A DNA stretch of 52,505 nt from Shewanella nanhaiensis (GTDB lineage Bacteria; Pseudomonadota; Gammaproteobacteria; Enterobacterales; Shewanellaceae), in NCBI RefSeq assembly GCF_019457885.1, contig NZ_JAHZST010000023.1, positions 1-52,505 of the forward strand, written 5' to 3'. Made by a program: the position numbers and the translations under genes. Every line of letters starts with the position of its first letter. The stretch's first letter is position 1. Below the pieces are notes generated by a model. It worked only from the letters and a program-made list of their open reading frames with translations, was not told the origin of the DNA and did no database searches. Positions 14,432 through 23,479 of the stretch are shown here, one piece after another.

Positions 14432-16453
14432 ATGAAAAACTCATTACTTGCAGTATCTATTATCAGTGCACTATCACTCAATACGTTCGCTATTAGTGCT
14501 TACGCAGCTCAACATGAACATGACCACATCACTGTTAGCTATCAAGGCAAAGACGCCACCTCTCACACAGCAGAAGCTAACAAAGCAACAGCGAAAACAC
14601 TCAACTTTGCAGATACGCGGGCTTTTGAACAATCATCAAAACAACTTGTCGCTAAGTTAGATGAAAAAACAGCAAAAATACTCCGAGCTGAGTTTGAATT
14701 TATTGGGGAGGAAGCGCCAGATACAGTCAATCCATCTCTGTATCGTCAAGCCAAGTTGAATATGGTGGCAGATGGACTCTATAAGGTACGCGATGGTATT
14801 TATCAAGTTAGGGGAACAGATCTGTCGAATTTGACCTTAATTCGTAGCGACAGCGGTTGGATCGCCTACGATGTACTTCTTACCAAAGAAGCTGCTAAAG
14901 CATCCCTTGAGTTCGCGATGAAAAACCTGCCTCAAGGTGGCGACCTACCAGTAGTGGCGATGATCTACTCACACAGCCACGCTGATCACTTCGGTGGTGC
15001 CAGAGGCGTTCAGGAGCTCTATCCCAATGTGAAGGTCTATGGCTCTGATAACATAACCAAAGAGATTGTCGACGAGAATGTACTTGCGGGAAATGCCATG
15101 AGTCGCCGTGCAGCCTATCAATATGGCGCAACTCTTGGTCAGCACGACCACGGCATTGTCGACGCGGCGCTAGGCAAAGGCTTGTCTAAAGGGGAGATCA
15201 CCTATGTCAGGCCCGGCTATACCTTAAATAGTGAGTCAAAATGGGAAACCCTCACCATCGACGGCCTAGAGATGATATTTATGGATGCATCAGGGACCGA
15301 GGCGGCCTCAGAGATGATCACCTATATTCCCTCAATGAAGGCACTCTGGAGTGCAGAGTTGACCTATCAAGGTATGCACAATATCTATACCCTTCGCGGC
15401 GCCAAAGTACGTGATGCACAAAAATGGTCTAAAGATATCAATGAGATGATCAATGCATTCGGAGGTGAAGTTGAAACCCTGTTTGCTGCGCATTCGGCAC
15501 CAGTTTGGGGTAACGAGGAGATCAATGATTTCCTTAGATTGCAAAGGGATAACTATGGCCTAGTCCATAACCAAACACTGCGCTTAGCAAACCAAGGTGT
15601 CACAATTCAAGATATTGGTGACGCTATTCAAGAGGTGATCCCAGAGTCTATTTTCAAGGCATGGCACACTAATGGCTACCACGGTACTTATAGCCATAAC
15701 GCTAAAGCCGTTTACAACATGTACTTAGGGTATTTCGATATGAACCCTGCAAACTTAAACCCGCTGCCAACGCATCCAGAAGCAGTAAAATTTGTCCAAT
15801 ACATGGGCGGAGCCGATAAGGTATTGATAAATGCCGAAGCTGACTTTGCTCAAGGAGATTATCGCTTCGTAGCAACCGCCCTTAATAAAGTCGTCATGGC
15901 AGACCCAGCTAACAGTAAGGCGCGTGAACTGCTCGCCGATACTTATGAACAGTTAGGCTATCAATCAGAGGGCGCAGGGTGGAGAAATATCTACCTAACA
16001 GGCGCTCAGGAGTTACGAGTTGGCATTCAACCTGGCACACCTAAAACAGCTTCAGCCGATGTAATAAGCGAGATGAATATGCCAACACTCTTTGACTTTT
16101 TAGCCGTCAAAATAGACAGCCTTAAAGCGGCGAAGCAGGGATTAGTGACCATGAATGTGATCACCCCAGATGACAATCGTATTCTCTATGTTGAGATGAG
16201 CAATGGCAACTTAAGCAATATCGAAGTCGCGACACCAAAAGACTCAGACGCTAATCTCACTATCAATAAAGCAGATGTAAACCGTATTTTGATGGGAGAA
16301 GTGAAACTAACAGAGCTGCTTGCCAACGGCAGTGCCAAGCTAACGGGAGATAAAGATGCCTTTAGTAAAATATCTTCAAGTTTAGTTGAGTTTAACACCG
16401 ACTTTGAAATCGTCCCATTAAACCCTAACCAGACGAGTGAGCATAAACACTAA
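14432..16453 (+). CDS. Exported alkyl sulfatase, metallo-beta-lactamase fold (SdsA1/YjcS-like)
   Basis: 673 residues after a signal peptide (cleavage near AYAA, 23-26). It hydrolyses alkyl sulfates such as dodecyl sulfate to alcohol plus sulfate in the periplasm. The binuclear zinc motif is H181-x-H183-x-D185-H186 in SHSHADHFGG; further ligands probably lie in DASGTEAASEM and LFAAHSAPVWG. A helical dimerisation region (about 420-530) and a C-terminal SCP2-like domain (about 545-660) complete the SdsA1 architecture. The open frame begins at a TTG (14414), but the ATG at 14432 has GAGG 8 nt upstream and gives the signal peptide. Substrate range is inferred. Confidence 0.9.
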   Translation: MKNSLLAVSIISALSLNTFAISAYAAQHEHDHITVSYQGKDATSHTAEANKATAKTLNFADTRAFEQSSKQLVAKLDEKTAKILRAEFEFIGEEAPDTVNPSLYRQAKLNMVADGLYKVRDGIYQVRGTDLSNLTLIRSDSGWIAYDVLLTKEAAKASLEFAMKNLPQGGDLPVVAMIYSHSHADHFGGARGVQELYPNVKVYGSDNITKEIVDENVLAGNAMSRRAAYQYGATLGQHDHGIVDAALGKGLSKGEITYVRPGYTLNSESKWETLTIDGLEMIFMDASGTEAASEMITYIPSMKALWSAELTYQGMHNIYTLRGAKVRDAQKWSKDINEMINAFGGEVETLFAAHSAPVWGNEEINDFLRLQRDNYGLVHNQTLRLANQGVTIQDIGDAIQEVIPESIFKAWHTNGYHGTYSHNAKAVYNMYLGYFDMNPANLNPLPTHPEAVKFVQYMGGADKVLINAEADFAQGDYRFVATALNKVVMADPANSKARELLADTYEQLGYQSEGAGWRNIYLTGAQELRVGIQPGTPKTASADVISEMNMPTLFDFLAVKIDSLKAAKQGLVTMNVITPDDNRILYVEMSNGNLSNIEVATPKDSDANLTINKADVNRILMGEVKLTELLANGSAKLTGDKDAFSKISSSLVEFNTDFEIVPLNPNQTSEHKH

Positions 16454-16476
16454 AAAACAGCATCTAGGATACATAA

Positions 16477-16505
16477 AGCACAGTTAACTTATGGTTAACT
16501 GTGCT
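16477..16505 (+). terminator. Hairpin after the alkyl sulfatase gene
   Basis: Perfect 12-bp stem AGCACAGTTAAC / GTTAACTGTGCT, loop TTATG. It lacks a strong T-run, so it may only attenuate, leaving the porin partly co-transcribed. Confidence 0.6.
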
Positions 16506-16640
16506 GTTATATAAATAAACCCATGCAGTACAACACAAGATATCGAACTAGATTATCAAGCAACTTTAGTCATAAAAACTTTAGCAAAACCGAATAAGTA
16601 TTACTTTATAGGTACTACTTAATTAGTATAAGCTGATGAT

Positions 16641-16665
16641 CTATGTCACATTTATTACAACATAG
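16641..16665 (+). promoter_or_regulatory. Inverted repeat upstream of the porin gene
   Basis: CTATGT and ACATAG spaced by 13 nt, ending about 97 nt before the porin ATG, within the otherwise featureless 16506-16762 gap. A possible regulator site; which regulator is unknown. Confidence 0.35.
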
Positions 16666-16762
16666 AGATAATCATTAGTTAACATTGTCCCAGATCAAAA
16701 AGCGCACACCCTTTAACATCTATAACAGCCTCAGAGCAATGATGAAACAAAAGGACTACCTA

Positions 16763-17956
16763 ATGAAAGTTCGTGCACTTACCCTAGCTATACTGACAAG
16801 TTTATCCGCATCTGCCATCGCAGCCGATACGGTTGATCCACTAAAAAAAGCCTTTATCGACGATTCAGAGATAAAGCTACAATTCCGTTTACGTTATGAA
16901 CAAGCTGATGTTGATAATGTTGACGATCAAAATCAGACCACTTTGCGTACACGCCTAAACTATAAGACAGGTGATATCTATAACTTCTTCGCGCTGGCAG
17001 AAGTTGACGATGTACGCTCGACCGATGATGAACCTCTTATTGCCGACTATGAATACACTCAAATTAATCAGGCATTTATTGGTTATAAAGCACCAGCTGA
17101 CACACTGCTAAAATATGGTCGTCAGCGTATCTTACTCGATAATCAAAGGTTTGTTGGTGGCGTTGGTTTCCGTCAAAATGAGCAAACTTATGATGCGTTT
17201 TCAATTCAAAATACAGCAGTAAAAGATCTGACTGCTTATTATGCTTACGTCAATAATGTAAACCGTATCTTCCCTGAAGGCTCTGGGAAGGATGAACATA
17301 AAAATGAAACTAGTCTATTGAACGTTAACTACAAGGGTCTAGATTTCGTTAAGCTAAGCGGTTATGCCTACCTAATTGACAATCTCAATGTCGCTAAATT
17401 CTCTACCGACACTTATGGTATTCGTGCAGCTGGTAACATTAAGCTAGATAAGATTAAGCTTAATTACGAAGCCGAATTTGCTAAGCAGTCAGAGGGCGGT
17501 GACAATCCAACCAGCTATACTGCTAACTACTACAAATTAGGTGCAGGAGTTGGCTTTAACGGTTTTGGAGCTAAGTTAGGTTATGAGGTTTTAGGCTCTG
17601 ATGATGGCGAAGCTGGCTTTATCACGCCACTGGCAACCTTACACGCCTTTAACGGTTGGACGGATAAGTTTCTCTTTGGGGGTGCTGGTAACTGGAAAAA
17701 TGGTATCGTCGATACCCACTTTATCTTAACGGCAAAAGTCGCTGGCCTTAAACTGCTTGCCAAGTACCATAAATTTGACTCAGATTTTGGTGATATCGAC
17801 ATGGGTAAAGAGTGGGGTTTTGCGGCAACTTACCCATTTGCTAAGCACTATGATGTGGGTGTGAAATATGCGAGCTACACAGGTGGTGATAACCACGTAG
17901 ATTATTCAAATGCTGACACAGACAAGCTTTGGTTAACCCTGCAAGCCAAATACTAA
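16763..17956 (+). CDS. Outer-membrane porin, alginate-export/OprD-like type
   Basis: 397 residues: signal peptide (MKVRALTLAILTSLSASAIAA), then a beta-barrel with alternating hydrophobic strands (for example RLRYEQADV, NFFALAEVDDV, QAFIGYKAPADTLLKYGRQRI) and a C-terminal strand ending in tyrosine, as needed for BAM insertion. It resembles the alginate_exp-type porins common in Shewanella. An upstream TTG would add 26 non-signal residues; the ATG at 16763 has AAGGA upstream. Its place after an alkyl sulfatase suggests it admits sulfate esters or their products, which is inference. Confidence 0.8.
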   Translation: MKVRALTLAILTSLSASAIAADTVDPLKKAFIDDSEIKLQFRLRYEQADVDNVDDQNQTTLRTRLNYKTGDIYNFFALAEVDDVRSTDDEPLIADYEYTQINQAFIGYKAPADTLLKYGRQRILLDNQRFVGGVGFRQNEQTYDAFSIQNTAVKDLTAYYAYVNNVNRIFPEGSGKDEHKNETSLLNVNYKGLDFVKLSGYAYLIDNLNVAKFSTDTYGIRAAGNIKLDKIKLNYEAEFAKQSEGGDNPTSYTANYYKLGAGVGFNGFGAKLGYEVLGSDDGEAGFITPLATLHAFNGWTDKFLFGGAGNWKNGIVDTHFILTAKVAGLKLLAKYHKFDSDFGDIDMGKEWGFAATYPFAKHYDVGVKYASYTGGDNHVDYSNADTDKLWLTLQAKY

Positions 17957-17978
17957 ACTCAATAGTAAAAGTGTAAAA

Positions 17979-18053
17979 CGAGAGCATACTTAACCCTTAA
18001 GTAACTTGCTCTCGCTCCCTCCCTTTTGAGCAGGCTAATCCCTGCTCTTTTTT
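17979..18053 (+). terminator. Double hairpin terminator after porin
   Basis: First hairpin: CGAGAGCA (17979-17986) with TGCTCTCG (18007-18014), containing an inner ACTTAA-CCC-TTAAGT. Second: GAGCAGG (18028-18034) with CCTGCTC (18041-18047), followed by a T-run. The second overlaps the stop region of the convergent transferase gene. Confidence 0.8.
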
Positions 18054-18957
18054 ATTTTAAGCAAGCCAACATTTCAGTTAACGTTAGTTGACATGCCTTC
18101 AGGTTAAACGTACCAATATAAGATGCACTGACAGCAAAGCGATACTCTTCGCATAGTCTTCCTAAGAAGAGGCACCAAGTATCAGCAGCACACTTATCTC
18201 CCTCCCCCTCTTGAACTAGATATAGCTCAATGCCATCAAGCAACACACACTCAACCGCTGGGCCATTTAACTTCTTCACCTCTATTTTTTGTTTAGTCGC
18301 CCTAGTGAAATCAAAATAAAATGACTTAAGAGAGAGGGCTAAACCTAGACCTTTGGCTTTAATATAGGACTCTTTCAAGGCCCAAAGATCAAAAAAACGC
18401 TGCCGCTGACAGGACTCAGGCAAAGAGAGAAGAGCATCGGTTTCACTCTGAGTAAAATAGTGGTTTAAAATTGGATAAATATTGGTTGAGTCTCTATTAC
18501 GCTCAATATCGACCCCTAACTCAATAAAAGCTCTTCCTCCACCACTTAACCCCGATTGACCTTGGTATACAGCAACCACAAGCCAGTCACCACTGTGGCT
18601 AATATTAAACCTCAATCCGCTTGATAGCGCCTGAGCAGTGATTAAATCAGGCTTGCCTTTCTCACCATATTCAAACTGCCACTCCCCAGGTGAGAGTGTT
18701 ACATCGCCTGACCGAGTTAGCGATAAGATCCCTCTCAGATAGCCCCTTACCATCAAAGCTTTATCGCGAGCATCCGCTTGAACGTAGCGTGAAACTTTAG
18801 CCAGTTCATCTTCAGGTAACCAGCTGCGTACCAACTTAGTGTCATCTGGACTCATCGCCTCAGTATTTAACGGACAAAAATAGAGGGTGACCTCCGGTGA
18901 GGGAGACAGGGAGGAGATAGGTGACAAGTGAGCTCCGCAGTTTTTGAAGATAAACAA
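18052..18957 (-). CDS. 4'-phosphopantetheinyl transferase, Sfp type
   Basis: About 300 residues. It transfers phosphopantetheine from CoA to carrier-protein serines. Sfp-family motifs are all present: FNISHSGDWLVVAV, the Mg-binding GVDIE, and FFDLWALKESYIKAKGLGL. Size and type fit the enzyme (PfaE) that activates EPA/PUFA synthase in Shewanella, but no pfa gene is in view, so the partner is open. The annotated start is a TTG. A second TTG at 18927 has GGAG 5 nt upstream and would also give a sensible N terminus, so the start is uncertain. Confidence 0.85.
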   Translation of the reverse strand: MFIFKNCGAHLSPISSLSPSPEVTLYFCPLNTEAMSPDDTKLVRSWLPEDELAKVSRYVQADARDKALMVRGYLRGILSLTRSGDVTLSPGEWQFEYGEKGKPDLITAQALSSGLRFNISHSGDWLVVAVYQGQSGLSGGGRAFIELGVDIERNRDSTNIYPILNHYFTQSETDALLSLPESCQRQRFFDLWALKESYIKAKGLGLALSLKSFYFDFTRATKQKIEVKKLNGPAVECVLLDGIELYLVQEGEGDKCAADTWCLFLGRLCEEYRFAVSASYIGTFNLKACQLTLTEMLACLK

Positions 18958-19077
18958 GAGTCGATAGTAGCAGAGCCATGAGGTTTAGATAAGTAAACTT
19001 ATGCCAAATCAGATCAGAAAGCGAACGACTCAGTATGGCTTTTCGTAAACTAATTCAAGACGAAAAATGCAACGGTA

Positions 19078-19494
19078 TTACTCAACATCATAAATATGCT
19101 TCATAAACTCAATCCCCGGTGCCATAGTGATCCGCCAGGCAACCGCACACTCATTGTTATACCTAGGGTAGATCTTCTCCAGAGCGGCAAGCACTGAATT
19201 AACAAAAACAGTATAGAGTTCGGAATCCACATGAAATTTATCTTTATGATCTTTTGCTAACTTAATCAAATGTTCATCGGCGACTTTAGTCACAAAAAAA
19301 CAGATCATATAACCGAATGACTCCCTAACCATCTCGTTTTGTTTCACCATATCAGTATGCTTAAAGGCCATTTTCACTTGTGGGCAACTATTAATAAAAA
19401 CCTCATAGAAAGTCTTATAAAACAGGTCTTCATTACGAGCAATGAAGTCATAACTGTTGTTAAAGATCTCGTTAAAATCAATCTCAGTACTCAT
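19078..19494 (-). CDS. Single-domain globin
   Basis: 138 residues with an all-helical globin pattern. The proximal haem histidine is probably H83 (LAKDHKDKF). The distal region ENARNEDLF-like N terminus and FKHTDMVKQNEMVRESFGY match bacterial single-domain globins, not truncated ones. No reductase domain is attached. Likely role: binding O2 or NO in the cytosol. The frame opens with TTG at 19500, but the ATG at 19494 has AAAGG seven nt upstream. It stands alone between the transferase and hpf. Confidence 0.82.
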   Translation of the reverse strand: MSTEIDFNEIFNNSYDFIARNEDLFYKTFYEVFINSCPQVKMAFKHTDMVKQNEMVRESFGYMICFFVTKVADEHLIKLAKDHKDKFHVDSELYTVFVNSVLAALEKIYPRYNNECAVAWRITMAPGIEFMKHIYDVE

Positions 19495-19592
19495 AAACAA
19501 ACCTTTGGACGTGATTTATTTCATCAGGTATATCAATCATAGTTGAAGCTTGGCTTCATCATTTATCCTAAGAAATTTTTTTACAAAAAAAA

Positions 19593-19612
19593 GCCACCGA
19601 TTCATCGGTGGC
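19593..19612 (-). terminator. Terminator of hpf
   Basis: Stem GCCACCGAT / ATCGGTGGC followed on the minus strand by a run of eight T. Confidence 0.85.
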
Positions 19613-19668
19613 TTTAAATTTTATCTTTTACTTAGATAGCAATAAGATAAAGCTAACACATCATTGAC

Positions 19669-20025
19669 TTAAACCAGTTTCATCTCTTGAATGATCTCAT
19701 GAGCGATCTCTGGAGTCGTGCTTACAGGCTTCTCATGCTTATCGGCTTTTAATTGCCCTTTACGATGTTTAAGCGCTGCATCTAGCTTTTTGGCTGCTGA
19801 AGCAATGGCAGGGAACATGATTTCGTTTGTTCCTGAAGCTGAAATTCGGCTACCTTCATAATTAGTACGTAACTCAACCTGATGCTCACCGTGTTCTTTT
19901 GAAATAATAACATCCAGCGAGATTAACGACGGGAAATGAGTTGCGATTTTAGAAAACTTGTCGTTCACATGCTCTTTGATTGAATCGGTTACATCAACGT
20001 GGTGACCTGAAAGATTTATTTTCAT
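19669..20025 (-). CDS. hpf: Ribosome hibernation-promoting factor, short form
   Basis: 118 residues with the HPF/RaiA fold: N terminus MKINLSGHHVDVTDSIKEHV, the EHGEHQVELRTN strand, then AIASAAKKLDAALKHRKGQLK. It binds the small ribosomal subunit in stationary phase. It lacks the long C-terminal dimerisation domain, so it is the short type; the acidic/polar tail after residue 100 leaves open whether it behaves as HPF or as YfiA/RaiA. Good AAGGA before the ATG. It stands alone, not next to rpoN. Confidence 0.9.
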   Translation of the reverse strand: MKINLSGHHVDVTDSIKEHVNDKFSKIATHFPSLISLDVIISKEHGEHQVELRTNYEGSRISASGTNEIMFPAIASAAKKLDAALKHRKGQLKADKHEKPVSTTPEIAHEIIQEMKLV

Positions 20026-20522
20026 AGGTTTTCCTTTTAAGAATTACTTCAATAATAGAGCTTGGGGCTGAGACGGGAAAACACAAGGGGGCATGTAAAA
20101 GAATTTACTTAGTCACTTTGCCGCACACTTAATATATTTCTACCCTTAATTATCAGTCCTTTATCACTCAGTATCCATTCTAACGATGACATATAAATGT
20201 TAGCGATATGGCCAACATATTAGCCTGTCTTACTGTTCACAGTCCCCAATCTGTACACAAATATAGATAAGCTGCGTCATAGACTCTCAAACTAGCTGAC
20301 TTAATATTTACTCCTCAAATACCACAAAAGCAAGCCTCTACTATATTCAATGTCCAAAATTAAGACGAAACTAAGGTAATCGTCATAAAAATGAGCTAAA
20401 TGCAGAAAATTTTGTCAATAAAAAGTACTAAATTTGTTCTACATGATAAGCATAAGCCAAAATGAGCACTATCGATATGAGATACAGCTCCCATCTCCTC
20501 AAATTTACAGATTAAATCTAAA
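20026..20522. other. Long AT-rich intergenic region upstream of iron operon
   Basis: Nearly 500 bp without a supportable ORF, RNA hairpin array or repeat. Presumably holds the hpf promoter at the left and the far upstream region of the DUF3649 operon at the right. Confidence 0.5.
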
Positions 20523-20543
20523 TAAAAACCGTTCTCATTATCA
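20523..20543 (+). promoter_or_regulatory. Fur-box-like site
   Basis: AAAACCGTTCTCATTATC contains the TTCTCATTATC half typical of Fur boxes and a weaker opposite half. It sits about 75 nt before the DUF3649 start. This fits the family context (PepSY membrane proteins of siderophore/haem loci). Confidence 0.6.
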
Positions 20544-20615
20544 AAAGTTCATGTAAAATCCCCCTACCTTTGCTTTCAATACCTGCTAAGCACGACTCTT
20601 TAGGATCTAAAAACT

Positions 20616-20915
20616 GTGGCATTCGTTAATTTTAAGTGGCGGGAACAGCTATCAAAACCTAGCTTTGATATCTTCTCCCGCTCTCTCGCTGCTATCTTTG
20701 GCGGTTATTTAGTTGCCGCAACGGCTTGTGGACTGCTCGCTTTAGCGCTACCACTTCCAGTAGCAGAAAGTGTACTGACAGCCATGATGCTCTCTTTTGC
20801 TCTCTATGCCATCGCTGCATTATGGGCTTTTAGCGTCAAAAGGAGCCGACAGGCTTGGCGTGATCTCTTATGCATTAGCACCATTTTTTATCTCCTGATT
20901 TTACTTTTAGGTTAA
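20616..20915 (+). CDS. DUF3649 family membrane protein
   Basis: 99 residues with three hydrophobic segments (about 25-48, 52-70, 80-98), matching DUF3649, an inner-membrane family found beside iron-uptake PepSY proteins. It starts with GTG; TAGGATC is upstream. Only 3 nt separate it from the PepSY gene, so it is first in a three-gene operon behind the Fur-box-like site. Confidence 0.82.
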   Translation: MAFVNFKWREQLSKPSFDIFSRSLAAIFGGYLVAATACGLLALALPLPVAESVLTAMMLSFALYAIAALWAFSVKRSRQAWRDLLCISTIFYLLILLLG

Positions 20916-20918
20916 CCC

Positions 20919-22544
20919 ATGAAAGAGACTTTTTTCCGCACCATGACCTGGCTGCATACTTGGGTTGGCCTACTGGTCTGCTGGGTATTATTACTGGTAT
21001 TTTTCGCAGGAACACTTAGTTACTACCGTTATGAGATCTCTTTATGGACTCAACCTGAGCTACATAAAGAGGTCTTTCAAGATTACGAGAAGGGTCAGCT
21101 CAAAGCCCAACTTACACAGGCGCAAGCCTATCTTGCTCAACATGCCAGTGATGCAAAAGACTGGCGAATTAATTTCCCCACTGAGCGAAAACCTTATCTC
21201 AGTTATGGCTGGCAAACACAACCAGAGCCAGGTCAGCGCCGCGGGGAGTTTATTGAGCATATTGTTAAAACCGACGGTAAAGGGGTCATCACAGATACTC
21301 GCGACTCACGCGGTGGCCACTTCTTCTACCGGTTACATTTCGATCTACACTACATGCCCGCCAACATTGCACGTTGGATAGTCGGCTTCTGCACCATGTT
21401 TATGCTGCTGGCCCTAATCAGTGGCATAGTGATCCATAAACGTATCTTTAAAGATCTCTTTAGTTTCAGGCGTAACAAAGGTAGCCGTTCATGGCTAGAT
21501 GCTCACAACGTCAGCTCCGTATTAGCACTTCCCTATCACTTAATGATCACCTACACAGGCCTTATCACCTTAATGTTGATCTATATGCCTTGGGGCGTAC
21601 TGACAGCCTATGACGGAGATGCTCGCGCCTTTCGTGCAGAGCTCAAACCTAGCCGTGTACAGGTAAAACCCACTGATATACCAGCTGAGATGATACAGAT
21701 AGACACGCTTTTACCTAAGGTGAAAGGTTTTTGGGGAGATGTTCCACTCAAACAGGTTGTCATTAGTAACCTTAATGATAAAAACAGTAGAGTCAGCTTC
21801 TATCAAAATACGCAACAGTCCGTCACAGATAAACGTACCCCTCTTATTTTCAGTGGCACTGACGGTAAGCTGCTCAGTGATACTCCTGTAGCGCCATCAG
21901 CAACTCATGTTACCCATGATACCTTGATGTCTCTGCACACGGCGCGGTTTGCCAAACCAGTGCTCAGAGCATTTTTCTTCATCTGCGGCATTATGGGTTG
22001 CGCCATGATAGCTACCGGTACCCTTTTATGGGCAATCAAAATACGTCAAAAACAGCAGAAAAAGATTAAAAATGGAGTCAAAGCGACACTAGGTTTACGT
22101 TTAGTTGAGGGATTAAACCTAACCTTCATCGCAGGACTTCCTCTTGCCACCTGCAGCTTTTTCTACGCTAACCGCATTTTAGAAAAAACCATGGAGAACC
22201 GGGCTCAATGGGAGATAAATAGCTTCTTTATTGCCCTAACACTTGTCGCGTTATTAGCCTGCTTTAACCGAGGACAAACTAGTTGGCGCTTAGTATTACG
22301 TCTATCGGCGGCTGGTCTCATCGCCATTCCAGTGCTTAACGCGTTAACCTCAAATAGCCATCTGATAAGTAACATTAATGAGCAACAGTGGGCGTTAGTT
22401 GGGTTCGACCTTACCTGTATGTTATTTGGCGGCGCACTTTGGTTTGCCTCAAACAAGCTTAGGGATTCAACTAACCTTGCTAAGGTAAAACAACCAACAA
22501 CCCAAGGTTCTCAACTTTCACAAACAGTTAAAGAGGGAGTGTAA
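20919..22544 (+). CDS. PepSY-associated membrane protein, iron-uptake type
   Basis: 541 residues, inner membrane. Starts with TRTMTWLHTWVGLLVCWVLLLVFFAGTLSYYR-like segment, typical of PepSY_TM proteins, with a second segment after HFDLHYMP (about 150-170), a third at LPYHLMITYTGLITLML, a large periplasmic loop, then four C-terminal helices. Family members reduce or handle iron-siderophore complexes at the inner membrane; the exact job is unproven. Operon with DUF3649 and DUF3325. Confidence 0.85.
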   Translation: MKETFFRTMTWLHTWVGLLVCWVLLLVFFAGTLSYYRYEISLWTQPELHKEVFQDYEKGQLKAQLTQAQAYLAQHASDAKDWRINFPTERKPYLSYGWQTQPEPGQRRGEFIEHIVKTDGKGVITDTRDSRGGHFFYRLHFDLHYMPANIARWIVGFCTMFMLLALISGIVIHKRIFKDLFSFRRNKGSRSWLDAHNVSSVLALPYHLMITYTGLITLMLIYMPWGVLTAYDGDARAFRAELKPSRVQVKPTDIPAEMIQIDTLLPKVKGFWGDVPLKQVVISNLNDKNSRVSFYQNTQQSVTDKRTPLIFSGTDGKLLSDTPVAPSATHVTHDTLMSLHTARFAKPVLRAFFFICGIMGCAMIATGTLLWAIKIRQKQQKKIKNGVKATLGLRLVEGLNLTFIAGLPLATCSFFYANRILEKTMENRAQWEINSFFIALTLVALLACFNRGQTSWRLVLRLSAAGLIAIPVLNALTSNSHLISNINEQQWALVGFDLTCMLFGGALWFASNKLRDSTNLAKVKQPTTQGSQLSQTVKEGV

Positions 22545-22547
22545 GTG

Positions 22548-22889
22548 ATGATCTCAAACTCAATGACACTTAGCTTATTGACCTTTAGTTATCTGGCTCT
22601 AGGCTGTATGGCGCTGGCGATGTTCTCCCACTTTCGTGATACTTTTAAGCGCTCACCAACTCCAGCTCAAAGCCGAGGGCTTTACTGGACAGGCTGGGGG
22701 ATCCTCACTCTCAGCTATTACCTAGGCATTCGCTACCTAGGTTTTGCCTATGGCAGTATTCTGTTTACGGGGATCTTATCCTTTGCGGGGCTCTTAGTTA
22801 TCTTAACCGCGAGCTACCAGCCTAAACACCTGCCCCACCTAATGGCAGGGTCTAGCTCTCTGGGTGTCGCACTCATGTTTATTGGTTAG
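22548..22889 (+). CDS. DUF3325 family membrane protein
   Basis: 113 residues with about three transmembrane helices, matching DUF3325, the usual third partner of DUF3649 and PepSY proteins in iron-uptake clusters. GTG at 22545 directly follows the PepSY stop; I choose the ATG at 22548, with GGGAG eight nt upstream. A terminator follows. Confidence 0.82.
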   Translation: MISNSMTLSLLTFSYLALGCMALAMFSHFRDTFKRSPTPAQSRGLYWTGWGILTLSYYLGIRYLGFAYGSILFTGILSFAGLLVILTASYQPKHLPHLMAGSSSLGVALMFIG

Positions 22890-22912
22890 CGATAAGCACT
22901 AAGCATAAAAAA

Positions 22913-22934
22913 GCCGCATTATTGCGGCCTTTTT
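22913..22934 (+). terminator. Terminator of the iron operon
   Basis: Stem GCCGCA / TGCGGC, loop TTAT, followed by TTTTT. A-rich on the other side, so it may also serve the convergent cupredoxin-like gene. Confidence 0.85.
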
Positions 22935-22984
22935 ATGCTTTGAATTGATAAGTGAGAAATAAATTCCCCGTTTTCTCGGTCAAG

Positions 22985-23362
22985 TTAACCTTGGATACCG
23001 TCAATGTCGTACCAAGGTGTTGGATTGATTGGGCAACGAAAGCGAACACCTTCAGATGTCACATTAATCACATCACTCTTTAAGGTTTCACCAGGCTCTA
23101 GAGGAAACATATCCAAGGCTTCATGAGTGGTAAAATTTTGTAATTGAAAACCGACAAGCTTGCCAGCCTTATTGGTAATGATAAATTGATACTTACCTGG
23201 TTTCAGCGATGCTAAAGTATCCCTTGCTGAGAAATGACCTCCATGTTGATCGAGATAGATCTCAACAACACCATCGGCATTTTTCTCTGGGGTTGCAGCG
23301 AACACATTTAAACTCAAGACTAACGCAGTAAGTGTAATAAATTGCAGAACTAATTTTTTCAT
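22985..23362 (-). CDS. Exported cupredoxin-like protein
   Basis: 125 residues: signal peptide MKKLVLQFITLTALVLSLNVFA, then a small beta-rich domain. PGKYQFIITNKAG, LEPGETLKSDVI and the late FRCPINPTPWYD follow the Cupredoxin_1 pattern. One cysteine near the C terminus and histidines at 40, 43 and about 80 could bind copper or iron, but a full four-ligand blue-copper site is not evident. It sits between the iron operon and a divergent AraC regulator, suggesting a metal-linked periplasmic role (inference). Confidence 0.6.
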   Translation of the reverse strand: MKKLVLQFITLTALVLSLNVFAATPEKNADGVVEIYLDQHGGHFSARDTLASLKPGKYQFIITNKAGKLVGFQLQNFTTHEALDMFPLEPGETLKSDVINVTSEGVRFRCPINPTPWYDIDGIQG

Positions 23363-23479
23363 TTTCTATTCCTAAAGTATGGCTGTTTAATTCCTGTTTA
23401 GAATAAGAAAAATATTGAGTTCACGGTATGCCTATGAGTCTAGACTTTATGTCTGAAGAGCTATTAAATTAACGGAGCA

